Positions 53,272-62,325 of a stretch of 64,000 bases of DNA are shown here, piece after piece. Origin of the DNA: Acinetobacter piscicola (GTDB taxonomy: Bacteria > Pseudomonadota > Gammaproteobacteria > Pseudomonadales > Moraxellaceae); assembly GCF_002233755.1 (NCBI RefSeq), contig NZ_NIFO01000001.1, positions 682,001 through 746,000 of the forward strand, written 5' to 3'. How positions within the stretch are numbered: the first letter of the stretch is position 1; each line of letters opens with the position of its first letter. A program made the translations under genes and the position numbers. The notes below the pieces were generated by a model. The model had not been told where the DNA came from, searched no databases, and was given only the letters and a program-made list of their open reading frames with translations.

Positions 53272-54015
53272 ATGGCAAAGACGATTTTAATCACGGGTGC
53301 AAGTTCAGGTATTGGTGCAGGAATGGCACGTGAATTTGCACAAAAAGGCTATAATTTGGCTGTGTGTGCACGTCGTTTAGAACGATTAGAAGCTTTAAAA
53401 CAAGAGCTTGAGTCTAAATATGGCGTAAAAGTTTTGCCTAAAGTATTAGATGTAACCCATTACGAACAAGTGTTTCAAGTTTTTCGTGAGTTTAAACAAG
53501 AGTTTGGTACGATTGACCGAATCATTGTCAATGCGGGTGTAGGTGACGGACGTCGCATTGGTAACGGTAAGTTTGAAATTAATCGTGCGACTGTGGAAAC
53601 TAATTTTATTTCTGCTTTGGCACAATGTGAAGCTGCTGTTGAAATATTCCGAGAGCAAAAATTTGGTCATTTGGTGGTGATCTCATCTATGAGCGCTATC
53701 CGTGGCATGCCAAAACATTTAACCGCGTACGGTGCAAGTAAAGCAGGTGTTGCGGCCTTGGCTGAAGGAATCCGTGCAGAATTGATCGATACCAAAATCA
53801 AAGTATCAACCATTTTCCCTGGTTATATTCGTACCGAAATTAACGAAGGTGCGAAAAAATTACCGTTTGAAGTGGATGTTGAAACTGGCTCACATCTTCT
53901 CGTTAAAGCCATTGAAAAACAACCTGTAAAAGCCTATGTCCCACAATGGCCATGGTTACCATTGGGTTTAGCGATGAAAATATTGCCTTTAAAATGGGTG
54001 AATAAACTGGGTTAA
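53272..54015 (+). CDS. SDR-family oxidoreductase
   Basis: A 247-residue short-chain dehydrogenase. Cofactor motif TGASSGIG (8-15), a basic residue pair ARRLER suggesting NADP, the NAG motif at VNAGVG, catalytic Ser in VISSMSAIRG and YxxxK in AYGASKAG. C-terminal hydrophobic segment WPWLPLGLAMKILPL may touch the membrane. Same direction as the acyl-CoA dehydrogenase cluster but separated by 260 bases with a palindrome, so membership is likely but not certain. Confidence 0.88.
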   Translation: MAKTILITGASSGIGAGMAREFAQKGYNLAVCARRLERLEALKQELESKYGVKVLPKVLDVTHYEQVFQVFREFKQEFGTIDRIIVNAGVGDGRRIGNGKFEINRATVETNFISALAQCEAAVEIFREQKFGHLVVISSMSAIRGMPKHLTAYGASKAGVAALAEGIRAELIDTKIKVSTIFPGYIRTEINEGAKKLPFEVDVETGSHLLVKAIEKQPVKAYVPQWPWLPLGLAMKILPLKWVNKLG

Positions 54016-54210
54016 CTCTTATTTAAAATCAAACGTGTAAACATTTTTATTCACGCTGTTTTATTTACAAATGGATCTTTTAAAATTTGGCTTAAATAGA
54101 ACAGCGTGAAATAAATGAAGATTAAACGGATTTGGAATTTTTAATCATAAAAATTTGATTATTAAATAATTTCTAAATTTTAATGCAGTATTTATGACGA
54201 TGGTTGCACT

Positions 54211-54924
54211 ATGTTTTTGAAAGTATCTACACTGCTATTAATACCATCCCTTGTTATTCAAGGCTATCGTGTTAAAAAATATACACCACGATTAGAAGAG
54301 GCGAGTGGACAACGACAAGGTAAGATGGGTAAAGGCAAAGCCTTGTCTGTTTTAATCCTTGGAGATTCGGCAGCCGCAGGTGTAGGTGTTGAACATCAAC
54401 AAGATGCTTTACTCGGAGCTTTATTAAAAGAATTAGAACATGACTTTGAAGTTTATTATCAATTAGAAGCTAAAACAGGTGATACCACTTTACAAGTTCT
54501 AGAAAGAACAAAACAGCTGAATCATCAATCCTTTGATGTGGTGATCACGTCTGTTGGGGTAAATGACGTCACCAAGTTGATCTCGCCCAACAAATGGATT
54601 TTACAACAGCAACAATTTTATGCAGAAATTGAGTCTCGATTTTCTCCTAAGAAGATTGTGGTGACTGGTGTTCCACCAATGAATTTATTTCCAGCTTTAC
54701 CCAATCCACTAGGATGGTTACTTGGGCAATACTCCAGTGCGATGAATCAGCAACTAAGTCAATTTGTAAATACAAAGCCAGATTATCAATTGATTCGATT
54801 TGATTTAGCTCATTTTAAAGCATTAAATTTGCAAATGGCTGAAGATGGATTTCATCCAAGTAAAGATATTTATCAGCTATGGGCAAAAGAAATTTCGCAG
54901 GTTATTTTCAATAAATTTCAATGA
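54211..54924 (+). CDS. SGNH/GDSL hydrolase, exported or membrane-anchored
   Basis: A 237-residue lipase/esterase-like protein. A short hydrophobic N-terminus (MFLKVSTLLLIPSLVIQG) acts as signal or anchor. The catalytic elements are LILGDSAAAG (block I Ser), SVGVNDV (block III Asn), and DGFHPS (block V Asp and His). Carboxylesterase activity on small acyl esters is plausible. Monocistronic. Confidence 0.85.
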   Translation: MFLKVSTLLLIPSLVIQGYRVKKYTPRLEEASGQRQGKMGKGKALSVLILGDSAAAGVGVEHQQDALLGALLKELEHDFEVYYQLEAKTGDTTLQVLERTKQLNHQSFDVVITSVGVNDVTKLISPNKWILQQQQFYAEIESRFSPKKIVVTGVPPMNLFPALPNPLGWLLGQYSSAMNQQLSQFVNTKPDYQLIRFDLAHFKALNLQMAEDGFHPSKDIYQLWAKEISQVIFNKFQ

Positions 54925-54936
54925 ATCATCGCTATT

Positions 54937-55218
54937 TTAATGCGTCATTTTCACAACTAAATTTAATCCAAAAGCACTCAATAACTTTAAGATTGATTGC
55001 AATGTTGGATTTGAATCTGCTTGTTCCATTTTTTGTAAAGTTTGAGGTGCAATTTTCGTGATTTTCGCCATTTCAGGTAGGGTTAATCGCAATTCTGTAC
55101 GAAGAAATTTAGCAATTTGATGAATTTCCCACTCAGGATGTAATTCAATCATGTCTAGAACTTGCTGTTTTCTTTGAATTTGCTCAATTGGACTGAGTGT
55201 TTTAAAGCGTTTATCCAT
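54937..55218 (-). CDS. HTH (XRE-like) DNA-binding protein, orphan antitoxin-like
   Basis: A 93-residue helical protein with a C-terminal helix-turn-helix (LTLPEMAKITKIAPQTLQKME). Such small regulators occur as antitoxins of HigBA/HipBA-type modules. No toxin gene lies next to it: upstream 55219-55446 is non-coding and the SGNH gene is convergent. It may be a lone regulator or the remnant of a toxin-antitoxin pair. Confidence 0.7.
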   Translation of the reverse strand: MDKRFKTLSPIEQIQRKQQVLDMIELHPEWEIHQIAKFLRTELRLTLPEMAKITKIAPQTLQKMEQADSNPTLQSILKLLSAFGLNLVVKMTH

Positions 55219-55446
55219 ATTATAGTTTCTCCAATTGCTGGCAAATATTTTGAATTCGATACTCGTAAATTTAAATCGTATAATATTTACTCATAATTTT
55301 ATTGAAATAGAAGAATATAAAGAAAACAGCAGGCTAATATTCTATTTTAGTAAAATATTAACCTGAAAAATTAAATTTTTAAATTGATATTGAAATAAAA
55401 TGATTTAAGTCCACAATACCAATGATAACCTGAATAATGTCTGCTT

Positions 55447-56043
55447 ATGTCAAGTTCTGAACAAATTATAGAAACCCACCCACTGAAACCTTTTTTACCT
55501 CAAAACGCCAAGCTTTTGATGTTAGGAAGCTTTCCACCGCCTAAAGAACGTTGGAAAATGGATTTTTATTATCCAAATTATCAAAATGATATGTGGCGGA
55601 TTTTTGGAGTGATTTTTTTTAAGAACAAGGATTATTTTTTAGATTTACCCAATAAAAACTTTAAAGAACAAATAATTAAAGATTTTCTCATTGAAAAAGG
55701 TATTGCTATTTTTGACACGGCGTATCAAGTCATACGTTTAAAAGGCAATGCAGCAGATAAGTTTTTACAAATAGAAACTGCAACAGACATCAAACAACTT
55801 TTAGATCAAATGCCGAATTGCTATAACATCATGACCACAGGTGATAAAGCCACAGATACATTGATGTTATCGATGCCTGAAATGACTGAAAAACCGCAAA
55901 TAGGGCATTCGTCTACAGCAATATTTGCAGATCGAGATATCACTTTATATAGAATGCCTTCATCTTCAAGAGCTTATCCACTTGCATTAGATAAGAAAGC
56001 AGAAGCCTATCATAACTTATTTAAAGAAACAGGCTTACTATAA
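55447..56043 (+). CDS. Uracil-DNA glycosylase superfamily protein
   Basis: A 198-residue protein of the uracil-DNA glycosylase fold. Motif 1 is MLGSFPPPKERW followed by FYYPNYQNDMWRIFG, and the second motif RMPSSSRAYPLAL fits the substrate loop. The usual catalytic Asp/Asn of the GQDPY motif is not present, so activity on DNA uracil is uncertain. Monocistronic. Confidence 0.72.
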   Translation: MSSSEQIIETHPLKPFLPQNAKLLMLGSFPPPKERWKMDFYYPNYQNDMWRIFGVIFFKNKDYFLDLPNKNFKEQIIKDFLIEKGIAIFDTAYQVIRLKGNAADKFLQIETATDIKQLLDQMPNCYNIMTTGDKATDTLMLSMPEMTEKPQIGHSSTAIFADRDITLYRMPSSSRAYPLALDKKAEAYHNLFKETGLL

Positions 56044-56139
56044 GTAAGCTTAATTTATTTCAAGCCTCAAAACCGAATATGACATTTACGAAAGCTAAGC
56101 ATTCAGAATGTAAATAATTAGACGCTATTATTTAAGCCC

Positions 56140-57003
56140 TCAAGCAAACTTCTTTGCTATCACAACACATGCAACCACAGCAATACTAACTAGAATCATC
56201 GCAGGACTGATATGTTCACCCAATAGCACAGCAGATAACAGCAACCCTATAAAAGGTTGAACCAGTTGAATTTGCCCAACTTTTGCAATGCCACCAAGTG
56301 CTAAACCTTTGTACCAAAAAACAAAACCGATCAGCATACTAAACAATGAAACATAGATCAGTGCAAGAATAGGGGCAATACTCATATTTGAATAATGCGC
56401 TGGAAAATAATAGACGCTACCAAATAACATGATCGGTAAAGCTATTACCAAAGCCCAGCAGATCACTTGCCATCCACCTAATTCACTCGATAATTTACCG
56501 CCTTCAGCATAGCCCAAACCGCAGACGAGGATCGCGGCTAACATATAGAAATCACCAAGTGTCAGGCTTAAGCTTTTATTTTCAAAGAACATGAAAATAA
56601 TCACTAAACAGCTTCCCAAAATCGCAAATAACCAAAACTGAGAAGAAGGTTTTTCTCCGCCACGCAACACTGCAAAGATTGCGGTCGATAAGGGCAACAG
56701 GCCGACAAAAATAATCGCATGTGAAGATGAGACCGTTTGTAATGCAAGGGCTGTAAATAATGGAAAGCCGATAACAACACCCAATGCGACAATAATAAGT
56801 GCTTTAAATTGCTGAAAATTTGGTTTAAGTTGTCTGAATATAATCAAAAGTATTAAAGCGATTATTCCTGCAATTACGGCACGTGATGTGGTTAAAAATT
56901 CAGGTGTAAACCCGAGTACGCCAATACGGGTTGCAGGTAATGAACCTGCAAAAATAACCACACCAATCAATCCATTTAACCAGCCTTTTGAAGCTTGATC
57001 CAT
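56140..57003 (-). CDS. EamA/DMT-family permease
   Basis: An inner-membrane permease of about 287 residues with two EamA repeats and about ten helices, including GSLPATRIGVLGFTPEFLTTSRA at the start and GKVGQIQLVQPFIG-like sequence (here AKVGQIQLVQPFIGLLLSAV) in the second half. The frame extends to an ATG at 57051, but the ATG at 57003 (MDQASKGWLNG) resembles family N-termini. Divergent from a MocR regulator gene, an arrangement common for such exporters. Confidence 0.82.
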   Translation of the reverse strand: MDQASKGWLNGLIGVVIFAGSLPATRIGVLGFTPEFLTTSRAVIAGIIALILLIIFRQLKPNFQQFKALIIVALGVVIGFPLFTALALQTVSSSHAIIFVGLLPLSTAIFAVLRGGEKPSSQFWLFAILGSCLVIIFMFFENKSLSLTLGDFYMLAAILVCGLGYAEGGKLSSELGGWQVICWALVIALPIMLFGSVYYFPAHYSNMSIAPILALIYVSLFSMLIGFVFWYKGLALGGIAKVGQIQLVQPFIGLLLSAVLLGEHISPAMILVSIAVVACVVIAKKFA

Positions 57004-57073
57004 TTGCAAATACTCATCATCTTTTAATGGATTAAAGCAATGAGGGATCATCTATTTATATATACAATCTAGA

Positions 57074-57118
57074 ACAATTTGTGATAACTGTACTGCTCAA
57101 TCAACCAGTACAATTTGT
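57074..57118 (+). promoter_or_regulatory. Candidate MocR operator: ACAATTTGT direct repeats
   Basis: ACAATTTGT at 57074-57082 and 57110-57118, with GTACTG-N10-CAGTAC (57090-57111) between and overlapping them. The element lies in the short region between the divergent DMT and mocR genes, where MocR proteins typically bind. Confidence 0.45.
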
Positions 57119-57175
57119 ATTATTTTTGAAGAGTTATTATGCTTAGCGGATACCCATCTTGAATGATTAAAGAAA

Positions 57176-58593
57176 ATGGCGAAAACTAAAACGTATAAAA
57201 CAAAAATTAATATTGCAATTGATATTATCAAACAACAAATTGCCAATAAAAGCTTAATTGCAGGTTCACGCTTGCCTTCAGTACGTCAATTAGCAATACA
57301 ATTAAACTTTTCCGTATCTACAATCGTCGAAGCATATACACGCTTAGTATCTGCGGGTATTTTAGAGTCGCGGATTGGTGCAGGTTATTTTGTCGTTGGG
57401 CAAGCAAAGCAAATTCAAATATTTGAAACAAAAATTCAATATCAAAGAGAAATTGACCCGCTGTGGATTTCAAGACAGTCTTTAGAGGCAAAACCTGATG
57501 TTTTAAAACCGGGTTGTGGGTGGCTGCCAAGTCACTGGATGCCAGAACAAACCATTCGTAAGGCATTAAAGCAAGTTGCAAAATCTGAAATCAGTTTAAT
57601 GACTGATTATGCTGTGCCAAATGGTCATTTAGCCCTTAGACAATGGATTGCACGACGTAAACAAAATTATGATTTAAGCATTGATTTAGAACAAATTTTA
57701 ATTACAGATTCAGCAACTCAATCGATCGACTTGATTTTTAGGCTTTTATTACAAGCGGGTGATGTTATTTTGATTGATGACCCATGCTATTTCAATTTTC
57801 AAGCTTTGATTAAAGCACATCATTTAAAAGCAGTCGCAATTCCATTTACACCGCATGGCCCTGATATCGAACAATTTAAACAAGCTTTAAATTTAAAACC
57901 TAAAATATATTTAACCAATTCAGGTATTCAAAATCCTACGGGGTAAGTCTATCCATTCAAACGGCTTTTCAAATTGCCAAACTTGTTGAACAAGCAAATC
58001 TAATGATTATTGAAGATGAAATATTTGCAGATTTTGAATATCAACATGCACCACGCTATGCATCTTTGGCAGGCTTTGAACATGTGATTCAAATTGGCAG
58101 TTTCACTAAAACACTTTCAGCAGCAGTGCGTTGTGGTTATATTATTTCCAATCAAGCGAATATTGAAAATCTAATAGACTTACGCATTGCCACAAATTTT
58201 AGTCATAGTAATTTAAATGCAGAAATTGTTTACCATGCATTGATGGATAGTAGTTATTTAAAACATATCGATTGGCTTAAAAAACAGCTCGTTAAAGCAA
58301 TGAATGAAACGATTCATAAATTGGCAGTTTTAGATATTCAGCCATGGATTATTCCCAAAGCAGGAATATTTCTATGGTGCACATTACCAAAAGATATTTT
58401 GGCTTCTGATTTATCTAAATATTGCCTTAAAAATGGGGTCATTCTTGCACCCGGAAATGCATTTAGCCAAGCGGATGGCGCAGAGCATTTTATGCGTTTT
58501 AATGTGGCACAGTGTATCGATAAGCGTATATTTGATGTACTTGAGTCTGCAATTAGAGAGATTCGAGAGCATGATCATTTTGACTATGATTGA
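57176..58593 (+). pseudogene. MocR-family (GntR-aminotransferase) regulator, interrupted by a frameshift
   Basis: The gene encodes a GntR helix-turn-helix (SRLPSVRQLAIQLNFSVSTI) joined to a PLP-binding aminotransferase-like domain. The first frame ends at TAA (57944-57946) after NSGIQNPTG. The second frame carries VSLSIQTAFQIAKLVEQ and then the rest, including the PLP lysine in GSFTKTLSAAVRCGY, to 58593. Restoring one G in the G4 run at 57940-57943 gives ACG-GGG-GTA and joins the frames into a normal product of about 472 residues. So this is a recent single-base loss, an unstable G-run or a sequencing error. Confidence 0.85.
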
Positions 58594-58830
58594 TAGTGAC
58601 TGAAAATATTGGAAAAATTCATTGAATAATCAGGATTTCATTCATTTGACCTGTGCAAACTCGATTGCTTATTGATTTGATGTTTTTAAATTCGGTTCTT
58701 TTGAATAGCTTCCTAATTTTCAAGTGATTTGAAACTTCATACAGAACACATTGAAATTACCTGTAACACCGATTATAAATAAGCATTGACTCAATAACTT
58801 TATTAAAACGATTTATTATAAGGATCTAAT

Positions 58831-59151
58831 ATGAGTTTTACAGGTGATATCAAAGATTTTCGACAACCCATGATCACATCATTAGGCATTATGATGGGGT
58901 TTATTCTTAATTTTTTAGCTGGATGGGCAATCGAAGGAACGCCTGAGCATCCTGCATTAGAAAGTTTATCTGATTGGGTCATTGTTCTAACACTTTTAAT
59001 TTCTTTAATTTGCATGTTAATTGTCGTCTATCGACTATTGAGCAATAAAACTTATGATGATGCTCAAGCAATGTATTACACAACTTTAAAGTTATATATG
59101 TTCAGTATTTGCATTGCATTTCTCGGTATTATTTTTGCGCTGTTTATATAA
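58831..59151 (+). CDS. Small membrane protein, unknown function
   Basis: A 106-residue protein with three predicted helices (about 15-34, 47-68 and 86-106) and the start MSFTGDIKDFRQPMITSLGI. AAGGA precedes the ATG. No family recognised. It is flanked by non-coding regions on both sides; 58594-58830 shows nothing recognisable. Confidence 0.68.
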   Translation: MSFTGDIKDFRQPMITSLGIMMGFILNFLAGWAIEGTPEHPALESLSDWVIVLTLLISLICMLIVVYRLLSNKTYDDAQAMYYTTLKLYMFSICIAFLGIIFALFI

Positions 59152-59260
59152 TCGTTGATCGTGTTTAGGGAATCGTGGTAGTGATTCCACTCAGCGTTGG
59201 TCAATCAAAATAGTTTTGCAAAAATTGAAACAAATAATTTGATTTATCGAGTGAAAACAC

Positions 59261-59884
59261 ATGCAAATACAAGAAGTAGCGAGTCCTATAGATTTAAAAG
59301 ACCCACAAGAAGCATTGCAATGGGCCAATGAAGCCAATATCAAACGACCTTGGCGTTATGAGTTTTTTGACTTATATGTAAATAAAATCAGAAGCTTGAA
59401 TAAAGGTAATATTCATGTCTTAGAAATAGGTTCAGGCCCAGGGTTTCTTGCTAAACACTTATTACAACATTGTAAAGACATAAAATATACCGCTGTTGAT
59501 TTTTCTCAGGCGATGCATGAACTGTCAAAAAGTAAGTTACTTGCTGAAGAATTAGATCGTGCGGAATATCGAATTGCGGACTTTAAACAAGCGGATTGGT
59601 ACAAAGATCTTGGACAATTTGATATGGTAATTATTCATCAGGCATTACATGAATTACGCCATAAAGCCTATGCATCATTGTTTCATCAGCAAGTTAAAAG
59701 ATTGTTAAAAGAAGATGCAGTTTATTTTGTTTGCGATCATGTTTTTGCAGCAGAGGCTATGCAAAATAATCAGCTTTACATGTCAGTTGAAGAACATTTT
59801 CAAAGTTTGGAAAATGCAGCCTATCAACAAGTCATATTGATCAAAGATTACAATGGCTTATATCTGTTTGAGTGTAAGGTTTGA
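59261..59884 (+). CDS. Class I SAM-dependent methyltransferase
   Basis: A 207-residue methyltransferase with motif I HVLEIGSGPGFLAKHLL (about 50-66), the acidic motif II YTAVDFSQAMHELS and motif IV-like FDMVIIHQALHEL. Substrate unknown. Monocistronic; no clear terminator follows. Confidence 0.8.
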   Translation: MQIQEVASPIDLKDPQEALQWANEANIKRPWRYEFFDLYVNKIRSLNKGNIHVLEIGSGPGFLAKHLLQHCKDIKYTAVDFSQAMHELSKSKLLAEELDRAEYRIADFKQADWYKDLGQFDMVIIHQALHELRHKAYASLFHQQVKRLLKEDAVYFVCDHVFAAEAMQNNQLYMSVEEHFQSLENAAYQQVILIKDYNGLYLFECKV

Positions 59885-60031
59885 GACTTATAAAACTGAG
59901 TTTTAATTGATCGTCAATTTAAGCTTTTCTTAGAAAAGTAAAATACTAAGCAGGTTAATTGACTGAATATGAATAACAACTAATTTTGTAATGATAAAGT
60001 AAGTTTCAGAACATTACAAATTGGTTTTTTA

Positions 60032-61579
60032 TTACATCATCCATTCAATAGGTAAATAAGAGACACTGTGCATCATCAGCCTTTGGAATCGAGTGGTCTC
60101 AGGATCTGTTTTATATTCAATCGTCTTTCCATTTGGGCCATGATCTAACCAAATAATTTCGCCCTGATTGTCCAATTTTAATTCATAGGCAACGGTGTGT
60201 AAGGTTTGATCTAACAAACCAGAAATTTGTTCTTGAAGTGGATCAGATGTAACCACTAGGCCGACTTCTGTATTGAGATTAAATGAACGTGGATCTAAGT
60301 TAAATGAACCAATAAAAACTTTGTCATCAATATCAATAAACTTTGCATGTAAGCTTGATTTATTTTTACCTTTTTTAGGAATTACATTTCCAGTCACGAC
60401 CTCATACCAAGTACGGCGTTTACGCTCAATATAAGGTTTAAACTCATAAAGTTCGACTCCATTTTTGAGTAAATCCACACGATATTTTTGATAAAAAGCA
60501 TGCACCAAGGCAACATCATTAGCAACGAAAGAATTGGTCAGCACTCTGACTTTTACATTTTGCTTAGGAAATTGATTGATAAAATCTGTCCCATCTTTTG
60601 TAGGAACAAAATATGCAGCAATCAAATCCATCTCTTGCTTAGGGTCGCCCATATAGTTACGAATTTGATGATAGATCAGTTCATTATCTTGAGCTTGACC
60701 AAGGGTTTTATTGGGGGAGTCAGCAAGAAATTCCGCAAAGGCCCAATCTACCTTATTTTGATTTAATTCATTCGCTAGTTCTTTTTGTTCTAAATTTACT
60801 TTTTCATCTGTTGGGTGATTCGATTGTCCTAATTTTACAAAGGCTTGACGTAAATCGAGCAAGTCTTGTTTAGAGCCTTTGTCAATGAATGCTTCAACAG
60901 GATAGCTGAGTTCAAAGTTCCAAAACTCTTGAAATACTTGGTTAGCGTGATGAACAGCATTGCCTAAAAACAAAATATCCATATCGCTAAATTGAAAGGA
61001 TTCGCTCGCATCAAAATATTCACTGCTAATATTGCGACCACCTGTTACGGCAATTCCACCATCTGCAATAATCAGTTTGTTATGCATACGATGATTAATG
61101 CGATTTGCTCGTAAAATATAGTCAATAATTCTAAAATTCCTGAATTTGTACGGATTATAAAATTTAATCGAAATATTAGGATGTGTAATCAAAGCACTTA
61201 ATTGGCGGTCTATTTTAGTACCATTTTGATCATCAATCAGTAATCTAACTTTAACCCCACGATCCGCAGCGGTTAATAGCTCCTCTAACATCAAATTGCC
61301 AATAAAATCATCAGCCCAAATATAGTATTGTAAGTCTAAGGTATATTTTGCTTTTCTAATCAAATGAATACGAGAGGCGATGCTTTGATAAGCATCACTC
61401 ATCGCTAAATAAGCGGTTAATCCCTGAGCGAGTTTTTTCTGTGCATCAGGATCGTTATTGATCCAATGATCTGTATGCATGGCAATGCGTTGTTCTTGTT
61501 TAGAATGATTCATAGGCAAACTACATCCTGTCAAAGCGATCATGAAAGATAAAATCGGTAAAATTCTGAATTTTTTCAT
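60032..61579 (-). CDS. clsC: Phospholipase D-family lipoprotein (ClsC/YmdC-like cardiolipin synthase)
   Basis: A 515-residue protein with two HKD motifs: RMHNKLIIADGGIAVTGGRN in the first half and SLHAKFIDIDDKVFIGSFNL in the second. These are the catalytic units of phospholipase D/cardiolipin synthase enzymes that transfer a phosphatidyl group between lipids. An N-terminal lipobox (FMIALTGCSL) suggests lipid anchoring. Length and layout resemble ClsC (YmdC) of E. coli, which uses phosphatidylethanolamine; no ymdB partner is adjacent. Monocistronic. Confidence 0.82.
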   Translation of the reverse strand: MKKFRILPILSFMIALTGCSLPMNHSKQEQRIAMHTDHWINNDPDAQKKLAQGLTAYLAMSDAYQSIASRIHLIRKAKYTLDLQYYIWADDFIGNLMLEELLTAADRGVKVRLLIDDQNGTKIDRQLSALITHPNISIKFYNPYKFRNFRIIDYILRANRINHRMHNKLIIADGGIAVTGGRNISSEYFDASESFQFSDMDILFLGNAVHHANQVFQEFWNFELSYPVEAFIDKGSKQDLLDLRQAFVKLGQSNHPTDEKVNLEQKELANELNQNKVDWAFAEFLADSPNKTLGQAQDNELIYHQIRNYMGDPKQEMDLIAAYFVPTKDGTDFINQFPKQNVKVRVLTNSFVANDVALVHAFYQKYRVDLLKNGVELYEFKPYIERKRRTWYEVVTGNVIPKKGKNKSSLHAKFIDIDDKVFIGSFNLDPRSFNLNTEVGLVVTSDPLQEQISGLLDQTLHTVAYELKLDNQGEIIWLDHGPNGKTIEYKTDPETTRFQRLMMHSVSYLPIEWMM

Positions 61580-61762
61580 CTTTTTAGTTGATGTTTGCTG
61601 AATATTAAAATCATATCATTACTTTTAAGTTGAAGCATTAAACTTAGCCAAGCGTACTGTTAGTCGTTTGTTAAATTAAAGTCTGTATGAGTTTTATAAA
61701 TTTAATATAAAAGTAACACTTTTTTTGCTATGTTTAACTTTTAAAGTAATAAAAGTATCTTT

Positions 61763-62197
61763 ATGAAAAATATTGCATTTTTAGCTGTTATTGTAACTTC
61801 ATTATCAGCATGTTCATCTGTTCAAACAACAGATTCAAGTCAAACTAAACTGGGTTTAGCCAATCCAGCAAGTCAGTATTGCGTAGAACAAGGTGGCAAA
61901 TTAGAAATTGTAAAAGAAACCAATGGCGAAGTCGGCTATTGTCATTTGAAAAATGGCGAAAAGGTCGAGGAGTGGGCTTTGTTCCGTCAGAGTCAAGCAC
62001 GATGTGTTGCTGAAGAAGCTGTAAAATTGGTTGGTCAAACAAATTTGACTGATGAACAAATTAAACAGAGCACCAAAGCACAAACCATTCGCCGAGTTGC
62101 GCCAAATCAGCCAGTAACGATGGATTATCGTGAAGATCGAGTGACTGTGACCATAGAACCAATAACGAAAATAATTACACAAGCCACTTGTGGTTAA
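61763..62197 (+). CDS. Lipoprotein with DUF333 and I78 inhibitor-like domains
   Basis: A 144-residue lipoprotein (lipobox LSAC). The first domain (about 33-73) is DUF333: NPASQYCVEQGGKLEI, followed by GEVGYCHLKNGEKVEEWALFR. The second (about 83-144) has the I78 peptidase-inhibitor pattern: VKLVGQTNLTDEQI, then QTIRRVAPNQPVTMDYREDRV and a terminal CG. Both are domains of small envelope proteins, and the fusion suggests a periplasmic protease inhibitor. Function inferred. Terminator follows. Confidence 0.8.
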   Translation: MKNIAFLAVIVTSLSACSSVQTTDSSQTKLGLANPASQYCVEQGGKLEIVKETNGEVGYCHLKNGEKVEEWALFRQSQARCVAEEAVKLVGQTNLTDEQIKQSTKAQTIRRVAPNQPVTMDYREDRVTVTIEPITKIITQATCG

Positions 62198-62254
62198 AGG
62201 GTTATTTTCAAAGTTATAGATCATTGATTTAAAAACATTTAATATTATAAAATT

Positions 62255-62286
62255 AAAAAACCCAAGTACATTCACTTGGGTTTTTT
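62255..62286 (+). terminator. Bidirectional terminator between the I78 lipoprotein gene and tyrB
   Basis: AAAAAACCCAAGT (62255-62267) pairs with ACTTGGGTTTTTT (62274-62286). A/T runs on both sides serve both strands. Confidence 0.92.
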
Positions 62287-62325
62287 AAAGATAAATGATT
62301 CAAAACAAATCATTTAACCTAAGCA

